From: Bog-756 sp963725275
GTDB lineage: Bacteria > Actinomycetota > Acidimicrobiia > Acidimicrobiales > RAAP-2
DNA length: 64,000 nt
Assembly (NCBI GenBank): GCA_963725275.1
Contig: CAVRXS010000003.1
Span: 372,001-436,000 of the forward strand
Direction of reading: 5' to 3'
Below the pieces are notes generated by a model. The model was not told the origin of the DNA. It ran no database searches and saw nothing but the letters and a program-made list of their open reading frames with translations. The translations under genes were made by a program, and so were the position numbers. This document shows, piece by piece, positions 43,844-52,643 of this stretch; position 1 is the stretch's first letter, and each line of letters opens with the position of its first letter.

Positions 43844-44079
43844 GACGCGTCAAGTACTTCGTTGGTCACTCTGAGCGTCTGATCAGCAGTGCGCCGCAGG
43901 CCGACCAGGACTCCTGCCGCCACGATTTCTTGAATCTCCCAGGAACTCCGAATCCCACGCACTCGGGGATCGGCGTGCTCCTCGCCGTCACCGCCTTCGG
44001 CAAGCATCTGCCAATACTAACGATGTATCGCCCAGAGCGGCCGGGTCCGATCGCACACTGCTGGCCATGTGTCGACGCG
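43844..44079. other. Intergenic region, no gene seen
   Basis: About 235 bases upstream of the hydrolase-cyclase gene. It should hold that gene's promoter. No coding character was found beyond the oxidase fragment that follows. Confidence 0.4.
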
Positions 44080-44277
44080 TCACTGTTGCGCCCGTTCCAC
44101 CGATCGATCATTCGCAGCTGCATCGCCCACTCCGTGATGAACGCGGAACAGGTTGTCGGGGTCATAGGAGCCTCTGATCTCGAGCAACCGCTCGCCGAAT
44201 ATCTGGGACAGGTCGGCGGCGTCTGACGGCCCGACGTCTCGAGCCATTGCACGGTCTGTCCCATCCCGGAGCGGCAT
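44080..44277 (-). pseudogene. C-terminal fragment of an FAD-linked (BBE-type) oxidase
   Basis: The frame reads DAADLSQIFGERLLEIRGSYDPDNLFRVHHGV before a stop at 44080. This matches the very C-terminus of berberine-bridge-type FAD oxidases, where the YDPxNLFRxNHN motif closes the fold. The other 400 or more residues are not upstream. Instead the small membrane gene begins there on the other strand. It is therefore a decayed stump. Confidence 0.6.
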
Positions 44278-44288
44278 AGCGTGGAGCC

Positions 44289-44513
44289 ATGACCCTCACC
44301 GTCTTCGGAATCGTCGTCCTCACGTTCATGATGGCAATGTACGCACTGGAGAGGCGCGGTCGTGGATTCATCCTCGCGTTCGCCCTGGGCTGCGGTCTGT
44401 CGAGCATCTACGGATTCCTCTCCGGAGCCTGGCCGTTCGGTGTGGTGGAGGCGATCTGGACGGTGATCGCCATTCATCGGTACTGGGAATCCACGCAACG
44501 GAAGGCTGTGTGA
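44289..44513 (+). CDS. Small two-TM membrane protein
   Basis: The 74-residue protein begins MTLTVFGIVVLTFMMAMYALERRGRGF and continues FALGCGLSSIYGFLSGAWPFGVVEAIWTVIAIHRYW. It has two or three hydrophobic helices with a conserved-looking GAWPFGVVEAIW block. I recall this block in small proteins of many actinobacteria, without a role. The ATG at 44289 lacks an obvious ribosome site. Its 3' end overlaps the convergent small broken gene by 40 bases. Confidence 0.7.
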   Translation: MTLTVFGIVVLTFMMAMYALERRGRGFILAFALGCGLSSIYGFLSGAWPFGVVEAIWTVIAIHRYWESTQRKAV

Positions 44514-44759
44514 ATCGACGAGAGCATGTCCCAGCCTGCGCAAGCAGGACCGCATATCGTGACCTGGGGTGACGGTTCCACCGACGTGATGTGCCTCGGG
44601 CTCTCGTGGATCTCGACCACGATGCCGAACTCCCATGACTCCTTGTAGATGAACCCGGCTCCGAGGTGGAAACTCGGGACCGGTCAAGACCACTTCGCCT
44701 AGTCGAATGGTGACGTTGGTCGATCCGACCTTCCAGGTACGATCTTCCTCTTGCCCATG
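44474..44759 (-). pseudogene. Small hypothetical gene, apparently frameshifted at 44676-44678
   Basis: Two coding-like segments lie in adjacent minus-strand frames. One reads RTWKVGSTNVTIRLGEVVLTGP. The other reads SFHLGAGFIYKESWEFGIVV, then EIHESPRHITSVEP to a stop at 44474. Deleting one base of the CCC at 44676-44678 joins them as LTGPSFHLGAGF. Codon third positions are GC-rich as in real genes. The start is unclear; the ATG at 44759 follows GGGAGG but is out of frame with the first segment by one base. No family was recognised. It may be about 90 residues. Confidence 0.45.
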
Positions 44760-44830
44760 GCCCTCCCGGCCCGGCCACAGTCGACCGGACGGGACATCAT
44801 CGCGATCGACGCCCCGGAGGCTCCGCCAGA

Positions 44831-46606
44831 GTGAGGGACAGCACACCAACGGGATCGACCAGCGAAGAACGGTTGCGCGCCCTGGGCAATGAGATCTCCG
44901 CCAGCCGCCGCACGACCCGGGTGGCCCAACAGGAGGAGGGTGCAGCCCCCGGTGAGGAGGGCCTGCACACGACGTCACGACGCGAACGGCGCAAGGCGAA
45001 GAAGGGCGGTCGCCACCGGGGCAGGCGCATCGTCATCGTGTCCCTTGTCGTCCTGCTGGTGATCGTCGGATCCGCCGCCGGCTACGCCTACTACCTGACC
45101 CATGACCTCAACCGGGTCCAGGTCCGCGGTCTGAGTGGCGTGTTCACCACCGGTCAAGAGGCAGGAACCGAGAACATCCTGATGGTCGGTTCGACCGACC
45201 GCTGCTCCCTTACAGTCCAGAATCCTGCCTACGGAATCTGCTCTCAAGGCGTAACCGGCGTCAACAGCGACGTGATCATGATCCTCCATGCCGATCCCAC
45301 CCATCATCGTCTTGCCCTGCTCTCGATCCCTCGCGACCTGTTCATCCCCAATGCCCGGATCCAAGGCCCGAACAAGATCGACGCCGGCCTCTTTCAAGGA
45401 CTCACCCAGCTCACCGCCGCCATCGAGGAGGACTTCGGCATCCCGATCCAGCACGCGGTGTCGCTCAATTTCGACCAGTTCGCCAACATCGTCGATGCGC
45501 TCGGCGGCATCAACATGGCCTTCCCGGTGTCCGTGTTCGACTGGGCGCCCACCGGGGGAGGCGTCAGCGGCGACCAGCCGGTGAGCTCAGGCCTCAACCA
45601 GCGGGCTGCGGCATGCGTTCACCTCAACGGGACGCAGGCCCTCGAGATCGTTCGTGCCCGGCACCTCCGGTATGAGACACCGTCGTCGAATCCGGACGAT
45701 CCGTACTCGTGGCAGCCGGAAGCCCAGAGCGACCTTGCGCGAATTCGGCGGGATCACGAGTTCCTGCGCGTGTTGGGGAGCACCGTTGCGAAGCAGGGCC
45801 TCGGAAATCCCATCACTGACATCAATCTGATCAACTCGGTGAAGAGCGACCTCACCTTCGATCAGTCCTGGTCGGTCGAGGACATGGCCAACCTCGTGCT
45901 CGACTTCCACTCGATCGACATAAACTCCGTCCCGCAGCTGACCCTGCCGGTCGCAGTGGTCGACGATCCTGATGGTCCGGGGGGCGCACTCCTATATCAC
46001 GGGTACGGCTACGGCGATGTCGAGTTTCCAGCCCAGTCCCAAGATCAAGCCGCAATCGACCAGGTCCTCGGTGTCGGTCCGACCACTGACTCGATGACAG
46101 GCCTGCCCCTCCCTGTCGCCTCGTCGGTGACGGTGTCGGTGTCCAACGCGACCGGGGCTTACAACCAAGCGGCCGACACCGCGACGGCGCTCGCCCAGCT
46201 CGGCTTTCACAGCGTCGGGGTCGCAGACTCGCAAGCAGCCGGCGATGTCGCCGAGACCTACGTCTACTACGGGTCCCGCTCCCCCAGTACCGAGGCGGCC
46301 GCCGAGGCCGTCGTGCGCTCGCTCTCGGGCTCGGTGATCATGGCCTACGACCCCACCCAGGTCATCGACGGTGCGCAGGTGACCGTCGTCACGGGTACAC
46401 AGTTCACGGTCAACGCCCCGGCGCCGAGCGCACCCGGCTCCACCGTCGCCACATCGTCGACCGCGCCACCGGCGACCTCGCCACCGGCCAATTCGGGCGC
46501 CATCGCCGCGCCCACCCCGACGACGTCCAATCTGCAGCAGTGGGACCCGCGCACGTGCGCCCCTGGAGCAGCACCGACCGCCCCCCAGCCGAACCCGCTG
46601 CCGTGA
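44831..46606 (+). CDS. LytR-CpsA-Psr (LCP) family protein with LytR_C domain
   Basis: The 591-residue protein has a cytosolic basic segment (RRERRKAKKGGRHRGRR), one TM near 67-90, then an extracellular LCP catalytic domain at about 105-345. That domain has NILMVGSTDR, VNSDVIMILHADP, LALLSIPRDLFIP and NKIDAGLFQG, with the Asp and Arg residues that hold polyprenyl pyrophosphate. It also has ALEIVRARHLRY. A LytR_C domain follows near 430-520 (VTVSVSNATGAYNQAADTATALAQLGF), then a Pro/Thr tail. LCP enzymes attach arabinogalactan or teichoic-type glycopolymers to peptidoglycan. A GTG or ATG start is not resolved, but 44831 precedes all domains. Confidence 0.93.
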   Translation: MRDSTPTGSTSEERLRALGNEISASRRTTRVAQQEEGAAPGEEGLHTTSRRERRKAKKGGRHRGRRIVIVSLVVLLVIVGSAAGYAYYLTHDLNRVQVRGLSGVFTTGQEAGTENILMVGSTDRCSLTVQNPAYGICSQGVTGVNSDVIMILHADPTHHRLALLSIPRDLFIPNARIQGPNKIDAGLFQGLTQLTAAIEEDFGIPIQHAVSLNFDQFANIVDALGGINMAFPVSVFDWAPTGGGVSGDQPVSSGLNQRAAACVHLNGTQALEIVRARHLRYETPSSNPDDPYSWQPEAQSDLARIRRDHEFLRVLGSTVAKQGLGNPITDINLINSVKSDLTFDQSWSVEDMANLVLDFHSIDINSVPQLTLPVAVVDDPDGPGGALLYHGYGYGDVEFPAQSQDQAAIDQVLGVGPTTDSMTGLPLPVASSVTVSVSNATGAYNQAADTATALAQLGFHSVGVADSQAAGDVAETYVYYGSRSPSTEAAAEAVVRSLSGSVIMAYDPTQVIDGAQVTVVTGTQFTVNAPAPSAPGSTVATSSTAPPATSPPANSGAIAAPTPTTSNLQQWDPRTCAPGAAPTAPQPNPLP

Positions 46607-46653
46607 AGCGGCTCCGCGACAACACCAACCGGCCCAGGGCCACGCGCGCGAAC

Positions 46654-46682
46654 TTGCCCGCTCAGGGCACGCGAGTTAGCCT
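46654..46682 (+). promoter_or_regulatory. Candidate promoter for the leader ORF and NRAMP gene
   Basis: TTGCCC and TAGCCT are separated by 17 bases. They resemble a housekeeping -35 and an actinobacterial -10 (TAnnnT). The start would be near 46690, about 40 bases before the leader ATG. A fit by eye only. Confidence 0.4.
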
Positions 46683-46728
46683 GTGGGCTGGATCGTTCGA
46701 GTCGACACGACACAAGGAGGTGGGGCAC

Positions 46729-46797
46729 ATGCAGGCAGAACCGCCCAGTTCCCAACCTCCACAGCCGTGCCCCGGCGTTCCCCTCCGCCCGCTCTGA
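46729..46797 (+). CDS. 22-codon proline-rich leader ORF
   Basis: An ideal ribosome site AAGGAGG (46714-46720) lies eight bases before the ATG. The peptide is 22 residues with eight prolines (two Pro-Pro pairs and a PQPCPG stretch), ending PLRPL. It stops about 250 bases before the NRAMP gene and follows a candidate promoter. Pro-rich leader peptides control Mg2+ transporters in Salmonella (mgtL, mgtP) by ribosome stalling when Mg2+ is low. A like role here is inference. It may instead be chance, although the strong ribosome site argues against that. Confidence 0.55.
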   Translation: MQAEPPSSQPPQPCPGVPLRPL

Positions 46798-46914
46798 GGT
46801 TCCGCGACACGTCACGTTTGTGACCTCCGGATCGGCGAGTCGCAGCATGCGCCGGGGCGTCTGACACATCCTCCCCGACTCGGACCAGAGCGTCCGCTCG
46901 AGCAGGGACGTCGC

Positions 46915-46932
46915 GACCCGATCGAACGGGTC
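46915..46932 (+). promoter_or_regulatory. Hairpin in the NRAMP leader
   Basis: GACCCG pairs with CGGGTC around a six-base loop, between the leader ORF and the transporter start. It could be part of an attenuator, but no T-run follows it. Confidence 0.3.
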
Positions 46933-47046
46933 AATCCACAGCTGAGCAGCGCGGCTGACGCGTCTTGCCTCGCGCCGGCGACCTGCCCTGACGCTCTGAC
47001 ACCACTCGGGCGACCTGGTCCGAACAGATCCAAGGAGTCACCCGTC

Positions 47047-48711
47047 ATGAACCACAACCTGCACCTCGCACCACCCGGCACGGACGAGTCGGCGGCGGAA
47101 GCCGCTGCCCTCGACGAAGCCCACATCGGCCACATCCGCGGCGCCCTGGGCACCATCGTCCACGGGGACGTCGCCGCGCGTCCCGGCCTCTCGCCCAAGC
47201 TCAAGACCCTCCTGGCCATCGTCGGTCCCGGGCTCATCGTGATGGTCGGAGACAACGACGCCGGCGCCTTCTCGACCTATGGCCAGGCCGGCCAGGACTT
47301 CGGCACCCACCTGCTCTGGACCCTGGCACTGCTCGTCCCGGTCCTCTATGTCTGCCAGGAGATGGTCCTGCGTCTCGGCGCGGTGACCGGGGTCGGGCAC
47401 GCACGACTCATCCTGGAGCGCTTCGGCAAGTTCTGGGGTGCCTTCAGCGTCATCGACCTGTTCCTGCTCAACGCCCTCACCATCGTCACAGAGTTCATCG
47501 GCATCTCACTGGCCATCTCCTACCTCGGCCTCCCCAAGATCCCCGCTGTCGCGGTTTCCGCCGTGGCCATCATCGCCGCCGTGAGCACCGGGAGCTTCCG
47601 GCGCTTCGAGCGGCTCTGCCTCGTGCTGGTCGCGGGCTCCCTCCTCCTCGTCCCGATCGCGCTCGTCGTACATCCGCCGATCGGCCAGGTCGCACACGAC
47701 TTCGTGATACCCCGGATCCCCGGCGGCGCACCCCTCTCCACGGTGATGCTGCTGATCATCGGCATCGTCGGCACCACCGTCGCTCCCTGGCAGTTGTTCT
47801 TCCAGCAGTCCTACATCATCGACAAGCGGATCACGCCCCGTTGGATCAAGTACGAGCGGGTCGATCTGGTGATCGGTATCACCCTGGTGGTCATCGGCGG
47901 AGGAGCGATCATGAGCTTCGTGGCGGCCACGTTCACCCACACCCCGGGCTTCGGGAACTTCACAGACGCTGCCGGGGTCGCCGACGGCCTCGCCACCTAT
48001 GCGTCTCGCACCATGGGCGACCTGTTCGCGATCGCCCTGATCGACGCAGCCATCATCGGCGCCGCAGCAGTCGGGCTCGCGACCGCCTATGCCACCAGTG
48101 ACGTCATGAACCTCAAGCACTCGTTGCACCGTCCCGTGAGGCAGGCCAAAGGGTTCTATGCGTGCTATGCCGGGCTCATCGGGCTCGCGGCCCTGTTGGT
48201 CCTCATCCCCCACGCGCCGCTCGGGTTGCTCACCCTGGCCGTACAGGTGCTCGCAGGAGTCCTCCTGCCCAGCGCGTGTGTCTTCCTGCTCCTCCTCTGC
48301 AACGACAAGGCGGTGCTCGGGCCCTGGGTCAACAGCAAGCGGCTCAACGGGACCACCGGAGTGATCATCTGGGTGCTGGTCATCCTGTCGGTCGTGCTCA
48401 CCGCAAGCGTGCTCTTCCCGACGATCTCGGGCACCCAGATCATCGGCGTCGCCGTCGGCGGCATGGTCATCGGCCTATTGGCCGGGGCCTTCTTGCTCCT
48501 CCAGGCACACCGGCGGCGAGATCTCGTCACGGTCGACGACGCCTTCGCCGAATCCGGAGACCGGAACACATGGAGGATGCCACCGCTGGCGACGCTCTCC
48601 CGGCCGACCATGTCGTTGCAGCGCAAGATCGGCTTGGGGGCACTGCGCGGCTATCTCGTGATCGCCCTCGTCCTCGTCGTCGTGAAGGTCATCGAGGTCG
48701 CCGTCCACTAG
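47047..48711 (+). CDS. NRAMP-superfamily divalent metal transporter (NRMT-like)
   Basis: The 554-residue transporter has about eleven TM segments. Classic NRAMPs carry DPGN in TM1 and an Ala/Met-Pro-His turn in TM6. Here TM1 reads VGDNDAGAFSTYGQAG (Asp69, Asn70, Asp71) and TM6 reads VGTTVAPWQLFFQQS (241-255), without the Met that favours Mn2+/Fe2+. These changes are like those of NRAMP-related Mg2+ transporters, so Mg2+ or Mn2+ uptake is likely. AAGGAG lies nine bases before the ATG. Pro-rich leader and hairpin upstream suggest control at the RNA level. The 3' end overlaps the convergent reductase gene by 23 bases. Confidence 0.9.
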   Translation: MNHNLHLAPPGTDESAAEAAALDEAHIGHIRGALGTIVHGDVAARPGLSPKLKTLLAIVGPGLIVMVGDNDAGAFSTYGQAGQDFGTHLLWTLALLVPVLYVCQEMVLRLGAVTGVGHARLILERFGKFWGAFSVIDLFLLNALTIVTEFIGISLAISYLGLPKIPAVAVSAVAIIAAVSTGSFRRFERLCLVLVAGSLLLVPIALVVHPPIGQVAHDFVIPRIPGGAPLSTVMLLIIGIVGTTVAPWQLFFQQSYIIDKRITPRWIKYERVDLVIGITLVVIGGGAIMSFVAATFTHTPGFGNFTDAAGVADGLATYASRTMGDLFAIALIDAAIIGAAAVGLATAYATSDVMNLKHSLHRPVRQAKGFYACYAGLIGLAALLVLIPHAPLGLLTLAVQVLAGVLLPSACVFLLLLCNDKAVLGPWVNSKRLNGTTGVIIWVLVILSVVLTASVLFPTISGTQIIGVAVGGMVIGLLAGAFLLLQAHRRRDLVTVDDAFAESGDRNTWRMPPLATLSRPTMSLQRKIGLGALRGYLVIALVLVVVKVIEVAVH

Positions 48712-49444
48712 GGATGCTCAAACGATAGAAGAGCAATCCGTCCTCTTCGAGGAGGTGGACGATCCCGAGCTCGAGCGGATCGGGTAGCTCCGGTCCGGCA
48801 AGGATTCGGGACCCGTCGCCGGCCACGAGGCGCGGCGAGAGGGTCAGGCAGAGCTCGTCGAGCAACCCGGCGCGAAGGACGTCGGCATTGAGCCCGGGAC
48901 CACCCTCGAGGAGGACCGACCGGTAACCCGCCCGGTGGAAGTGGTCGAGGGCGCGGTGCGGATCGACACGGCCATCACCGGCCACGACGAAGTCGGCCAC
49001 CGCTTCGCCACGGCTCTGCTCGTCCTTGTCGCAATCGGTCGTGGTGACGATGATCGTACGCGCCTCGGCCTCGGTGAAGAGCGGCGCGGACCAATCGAGA
49101 TTGGCCGACCGGGTCACGATCGCAATGGGCGGCACCGCCGACTGGCCCCGTTGACGTCGTTGCTTGCGGACCTCCTCGGTCAGGTGGACCGGGCCGTATC
49201 CCTCGGAGCGAGCGGTACCGGCACCGACGAGGATGACGTCGGCCAGGGATCTCAGGACCGAGAAGAGCCTGCTGTCGGCGGGTCCGCCCAGCATGCCGGA
49301 GCGACCGTTGACGGAGATGGCGCCGTCGAGGCTGGAGATCATGTTGCAGCGGACAAAGGGCCGGTCTGCACCGGCGAGGGCCGGGGTCGCGTAGGCAACG
49401 GCGAGGTCGACGCTCGAACGTGGCTCTGGCAGAAGGGCTCTCAT
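48689..49444 (-). CDS. RibD C-terminal-domain reductase (pyrimidine/DHFR-like)
   Basis: The product is a RibD_C fold protein of 251 residues from the ATG at 49444, which has GGAG eight bases upstream. An ATG at 49492 is possible but sits right on GGAG. Blocks are RPFVRCNMISSLDGAISVNGRSG, then ADVILVGAGTARSEGYGP (the NADPH loop), VLLEGGPGLNADVLRAGLLDELCLTLSP (the family signature) and an LEEDGLLFYR end. RibD reduces the ribosyl-aminopyrimidine of riboflavin synthesis. Stand-alone copies like this, common in actinobacteria, may act on other substrates. The gene is convergent with the metal transporter. Confidence 0.88.
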   Translation of the reverse strand: MRALLPEPRSSVDLAVAYATPALAGADRPFVRCNMISSLDGAISVNGRSGMLGGPADSRLFSVLRSLADVILVGAGTARSEGYGPVHLTEEVRKQRRQRGQSAVPPIAIVTRSANLDWSAPLFTEAEARTIIVTTTDCDKDEQSRGEAVADFVVAGDGRVDPHRALDHFHRAGYRSVLLEGGPGLNADVLRAGLLDELCLTLSPRLVAGDGSRILAGPELPDPLELGIVHLLEEDGLLFYRLSIPSGRRPR

Positions 49445-49578
49445 TTGGGGTGCTCCACCAGATCCCTCATCCGGAACGTGCGTCACGGGCATCTCCGACC
49501 CGAGAGGATGACTCGGATCGGTAGCTTATAGAGCAAGCAAGCGGACGGTGGACCGTCCAACGCGGATTGGAGCTTCCC

Positions 49579-50073
49579 GTGACCCAGACAGCTGCAACCG
49601 AGGCGGAGATGATGCCGGGCCGTGTGCGCGAGCTCGGCCACATCGTCCTCTACGTCGCCGATCTCGACCGTTCCCTCGAGTTCTACCGGGACATTCTCGG
49701 ATGGCCGGTCATCCGGCCACCGGATCGCTACCCGGTCGCCGGGTTCCGCGCCGGCGACACCCACCACGACCTGCTCCTGATCGAGGTCGGTTCCGATGCC
49801 ACGCCGATACCCGAAGGACGCCGCCTCGGCCTCTACCACTTCGGCGTGAAGGTCGGCGACAGCGACGACGACCTTCGGGCCCTCCTCGCACGCCTCGAGG
49901 CACGACCGGATCTCGCACGAGTGGTCGGCGCCGTCGACGAGGGATTCGCCCACTCGCTCTACGTACAGGACCCCGACGGCAACGAGGTCGAACTCTATGT
50001 CGACCTGCCCGGCAAGGACTGGACCGACCCCGCGGTCGTCTTCGACTCCCCGCGCCTACCGCTCCGGCTCTGA
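49579..50073 (+). CDS. VOC family protein (glyoxalase/bleomycin-type)
   Basis: The 164-residue VOC protein has ELGHIVLYVADLDRSLEFYRDILGW (first metal His), then HHDLLLIEVG, LYHFGVKVGDSDDDLRALLARLEA (second His) and YVQDPDGNEVELYVDLP (Glu ligands). All four ligand positions of an active metal centre are visible. The GTG at 49579 has GGAG six bases upstream. It resembles catechol-2,3-dioxygenase-type VOCs in layout. It stands divergent from the RibD-like gene. Confidence 0.87.
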   Translation: MTQTAATEAEMMPGRVRELGHIVLYVADLDRSLEFYRDILGWPVIRPPDRYPVAGFRAGDTHHDLLLIEVGSDATPIPEGRRLGLYHFGVKVGDSDDDLRALLARLEARPDLARVVGAVDEGFAHSLYVQDPDGNEVELYVDLPGKDWTDPAVVFDSPRLPLRL

Positions 50074-50093
50074 GCCGCCCCTGTCGCCGAGAC

Positions 50094-50744
50094 CTATCCG
50101 GCGAGACCGTGCCGGTGTGCGTACGCCGCCGCCTGAGCCCTGTCCCGGCTCCCGGTCTTGGCGAAGATGTGATTCACATGGGTCTTGATGGTGGCCTCCG
50201 CCACGAACAGCTCGCCGGCGATCTCCGAATTGGACTCGCCCCTGGCGATGAGGAGGAGCACCTCGGCCTCGCGCTCGGTCAGGCCGTCCGGCAGTGGCTC
50301 TGCGCGCTTCGGACCGGACCGGTCTGCCCCCTGGGAGGCAGCCAGGACCAGTTTGGCCTGCACGTCCGGATCGAGCATGGATTGGCCGGCCGCCGCGGCA
50401 TCGAGGGCCCGATGGATGTCCTCACGGGTCGCATCCTTGGTCAGGAACCCGATGGCGCCGGCGGACAATGCCTCGATGATCGACTCGTCGTCGGCGAAGG
50501 TTGTCAGGATCACCACGTGGGTACCGGGATGGGACCGGCGGATGAGTCCTGTGGCTTCTGCCCCACCCATCTTCGGCATCCGAAGATCCATCAGGACCAC
50601 ATCGGGATGCTGCGCATCCACCAGCGTCAGCGCCTCTTCTCCGTCTGCCGCCAACCCGACCACCTCGACACCGGCCAGATGGTCGATGACCGTGGCCAGC
50701 CCTTCCCGGACCACTCGCTGATCATCGACGACGAGCACCTTCAC
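50094..50744 (-). CDS. NarL/LuxR-type response regulator
   Basis: The 216-residue response regulator has a receiver domain (VKVLVVDDQRVVREGL with acidic pocket, VLMDLRMPKMGG with the phospho-Asp near residue 54, ILTTFADD and FLTKDATRED with the conserved Lys). A LuxR-type helix-turn-helix follows: GLTEREAEVLLLIARGESNSEIAGELFVAEATIKTHVNHIFAK. The GTG at 50744 overlaps the kinase stop as GTGA. It is the last gene of a three-gene unit with its kinase and a membrane protein. Confidence 0.93.
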   Translation of the reverse strand: MKVLVVDDQRVVREGLATVIDHLAGVEVVGLAADGEEALTLVDAQHPDVVLMDLRMPKMGGAEATGLIRRSHPGTHVVILTTFADDESIIEALSAGAIGFLTKDATREDIHRALDAAAAGQSMLDPDVQAKLVLAASQGADRSGPKRAEPLPDGLTEREAEVLLLIARGESNSEIAGELFVAEATIKTHVNHIFAKTGSRDRAQAAAYAHRHGLAG

Positions 50745-51880
50745 GCAGGAACCCTCGCCTCGACCCGCCATCCGGCCCCCGATCGTCCAGCTTCGACCTG
50801 ACCGCCGACGAGCAGCACCCGCTCGGCGATCCCTTGGAGACCGTACCCGCCGCCGGAGTCCGAGAGCCCCGATGGCGGTCCGGTGCCCGGCGGATTCGAG
50901 ATGGTGAGCATCACCTGCTCCGGCGCGAAGACGAGCCGGACCGTCGCCGGCGAACCAGGAGCATGCTTGATCGCGTTCGTCAGGGACTCTTGTGCCACGC
51001 GGTAGAGCGCGAAGTTCGCCTCGGCGGGCAGCTCCCGGGGAGTACCGACCACTTCGAGCACGAAACCCTGCTCCGCTGTCAGGCGGGACAACTGGTCCTC
51101 GATGGGTGGCAGGTCCTCGCGCAGCGCCTTCACCGCACCCCGGGCTTCGTCCAGACCCTCCCGCACCAGCCGCTTGATCCCTGCTATCTGCGACCGCACC
51201 TCCGGTCCGACCCCCCGGTCCTCGTCGACGAGGCTGTCCAGCGCCTCAAGCTGCACCGACAACGCGGAAAGGGTGTGGGCGAGGACGTCATGCAACTCCC
51301 GGGCCATGTGGTTCCGGCCGTCCAGAAGCTCTGCCCTCGCCCGTTCCGTCTCGGCCCGCGCCTCCGAGAGCTCGAGATGTGCGGCCTGGGTCGCCCGTTG
51401 GACACTCTCACGCCGGGACACGCCGAGGATGAGCCCGCTCGTAGCCGCCGCCACTGCACCTGCAAATGCAGCAGAGCTCGAGTTCGTCTCACCCGACGCA
51501 ATCAGGAATGCGATGAGTCCGGAAACGGCTACCCCTGCGGCGACAGCCAGTCGCCGTGCGATGGCGGCACCGAGTGCCGCGACGCCCACGAACGCCAGCG
51601 CGGCCGGGGCGAACGCTGCGAGCGCCCCACCGGTGAGAGCCAGTCCGAACAGGCACGGAAGCTCGAGCGCCCGCATTCCTGCGGCGCGGGCAACGATCCA
51701 GCCCGTCCACAGGATGGCCGCTGCACCGAGAAGCGCCAGGGAAGCGGGTCCTGATCCGCCCGTACCGGGGATGGATTCACCCACCACGCCCCAGGCCACC
51801 AGCCCGAGACCGACGACGTTCCCGACGACTGCCACCGGTCCGACGTTCGGACCGGTGAAGCGTTCCTCAGACGTACTCAC
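50741..51880 (-). CDS. NarL-type sensor histidine kinase
   Basis: The 379-residue kinase has six hydrophobic segments over residues 15-160, then a coiled stretch. A HisKA_3 box ARELHDVLAHTLSALSVQLEALDSL has the phospho-His. The ATPase domain has ALYRVAQESLTNAIKHAPGSPATVRL (N box) and GGGYGLQGIAERVLLVGGQVEAG (G boxes). It phosphorylates the regulator next to it. The GTG at 51880 overlaps the membrane gene upstream by 14 bases, so all three genes are coupled. The signal is unknown; no large external domain exists, so it may sense the membrane or its partner. Confidence 0.92.
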   Translation of the reverse strand: MSTSEERFTGPNVGPVAVVGNVVGLGLVAWGVVGESIPGTGGSGPASLALLGAAAILWTGWIVARAAGMRALELPCLFGLALTGGALAAFAPAALAFVGVAALGAAIARRLAVAAGVAVSGLIAFLIASGETNSSSAAFAGAVAAATSGLILGVSRRESVQRATQAAHLELSEARAETERARAELLDGRNHMARELHDVLAHTLSALSVQLEALDSLVDEDRGVGPEVRSQIAGIKRLVREGLDEARGAVKALREDLPPIEDQLSRLTAEQGFVLEVVGTPRELPAEANFALYRVAQESLTNAIKHAPGSPATVRLVFAPEQVMLTISNPPGTGPPSGLSDSGGGYGLQGIAERVLLVGGQVEAGRSGAGWRVEARVPA

Positions 51881-52415
51881 CGTCCACAATCTTGACCCCC
51901 GGATCGAGGTTCGCCGGCGATGCAACGCGAGCCGGGAGCACGAGGCCCCGGAATCCGAGGACCGCCGTCCGTGCCAGTGCCTCGCCCAGCGCCATGAGGA
52001 TCAGGGCTGCAACCCAGGCCTCGCCGCTCGTGATCGAGTAGGTGTGGCTCAGCCGTCCGATCTCTGCTCCGCCCCCGTGGGTGGCGTACAGCTGGAAGGC
52101 GAAGCGGGTTCCGCATCCCAGAATCCAGAGGGCCGCTGCCAGCAGCCCCGCCTTGGCAACCGGCCCGTCTGGTCCCGGAAGGATCGACGTGAAGAGCCCG
52201 CAGAGCGCCCCGAGGGTCATCCCGATGACGGTTGCTCCGACCACGAGGACCAGGTCGTTTCCCGCGGTCGGGATGCCGTGCAGGTAGCCGCGGGCCACGA
52301 CTGCCACCAGGACGACCGGCAGGAGCATGGACTTGACGGTGAGTCTCCGGCCCCGGACCTGCAGCAGCACGATTGCGATCAGGGCGATGTCGATGAGGTA
52401 GTCAGTGATGGTCAT
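51867..52415 (-). CDS. Membrane protein of a two-component operon
   Basis: The 182-residue protein has about five TM segments (YLIDIALIAIVLLQV, SMLLPVVLVAVVARGYL, LVLVVGATVIGMTLGALCGLF, AGLLAAALWILGCGTRF, AWVAALILMALGEALARTAVL). It resembles small CcdC/DUF1453-like proteins, but I cannot name it firmly. It is the first gene of the unit with the kinase and regulator and overlaps the kinase. It may be the sensor partner or the output. Confidence 0.75.
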   Translation of the reverse strand: MTITDYLIDIALIAIVLLQVRGRRLTVKSMLLPVVLVAVVARGYLHGIPTAGNDLVLVVGATVIGMTLGALCGLFTSILPGPDGPVAKAGLLAAALWILGCGTRFAFQLYATHGGGAEIGRLSHTYSITSGEAWVAALILMALGEALARTAVLGFRGLVLPARVASPANLDPGVKIVDGEYV

Positions 52416-52643
52416 AGGGCAAGCATCTGCTCTTCCGGTCGCGCCGTCGTCAACCGGCGGGTTGATTTCCGGGTGGAGACCGGGTGGAGACCGTTCCTGG
52501 TCGACAGGACGCGTGACTCCGGGGAGAGACGCCGCACCTGGCAACCTGGACGCCCGAGATCTACGATGGGCTGTTCCAATGTTCGCATTCGCCCGCCACA
52601 ACGGATTCCGGACAAGCGGGAACGTCGGCATCCGAGGTGTCCC

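Noticed and set aside
46798..47046. Known metal riboswitch (M-box or yybP-ykoY type) before the NRAMP gene
   Set aside because: I could not find the conserved cores of either class by eye; only a simple hairpin is visible.
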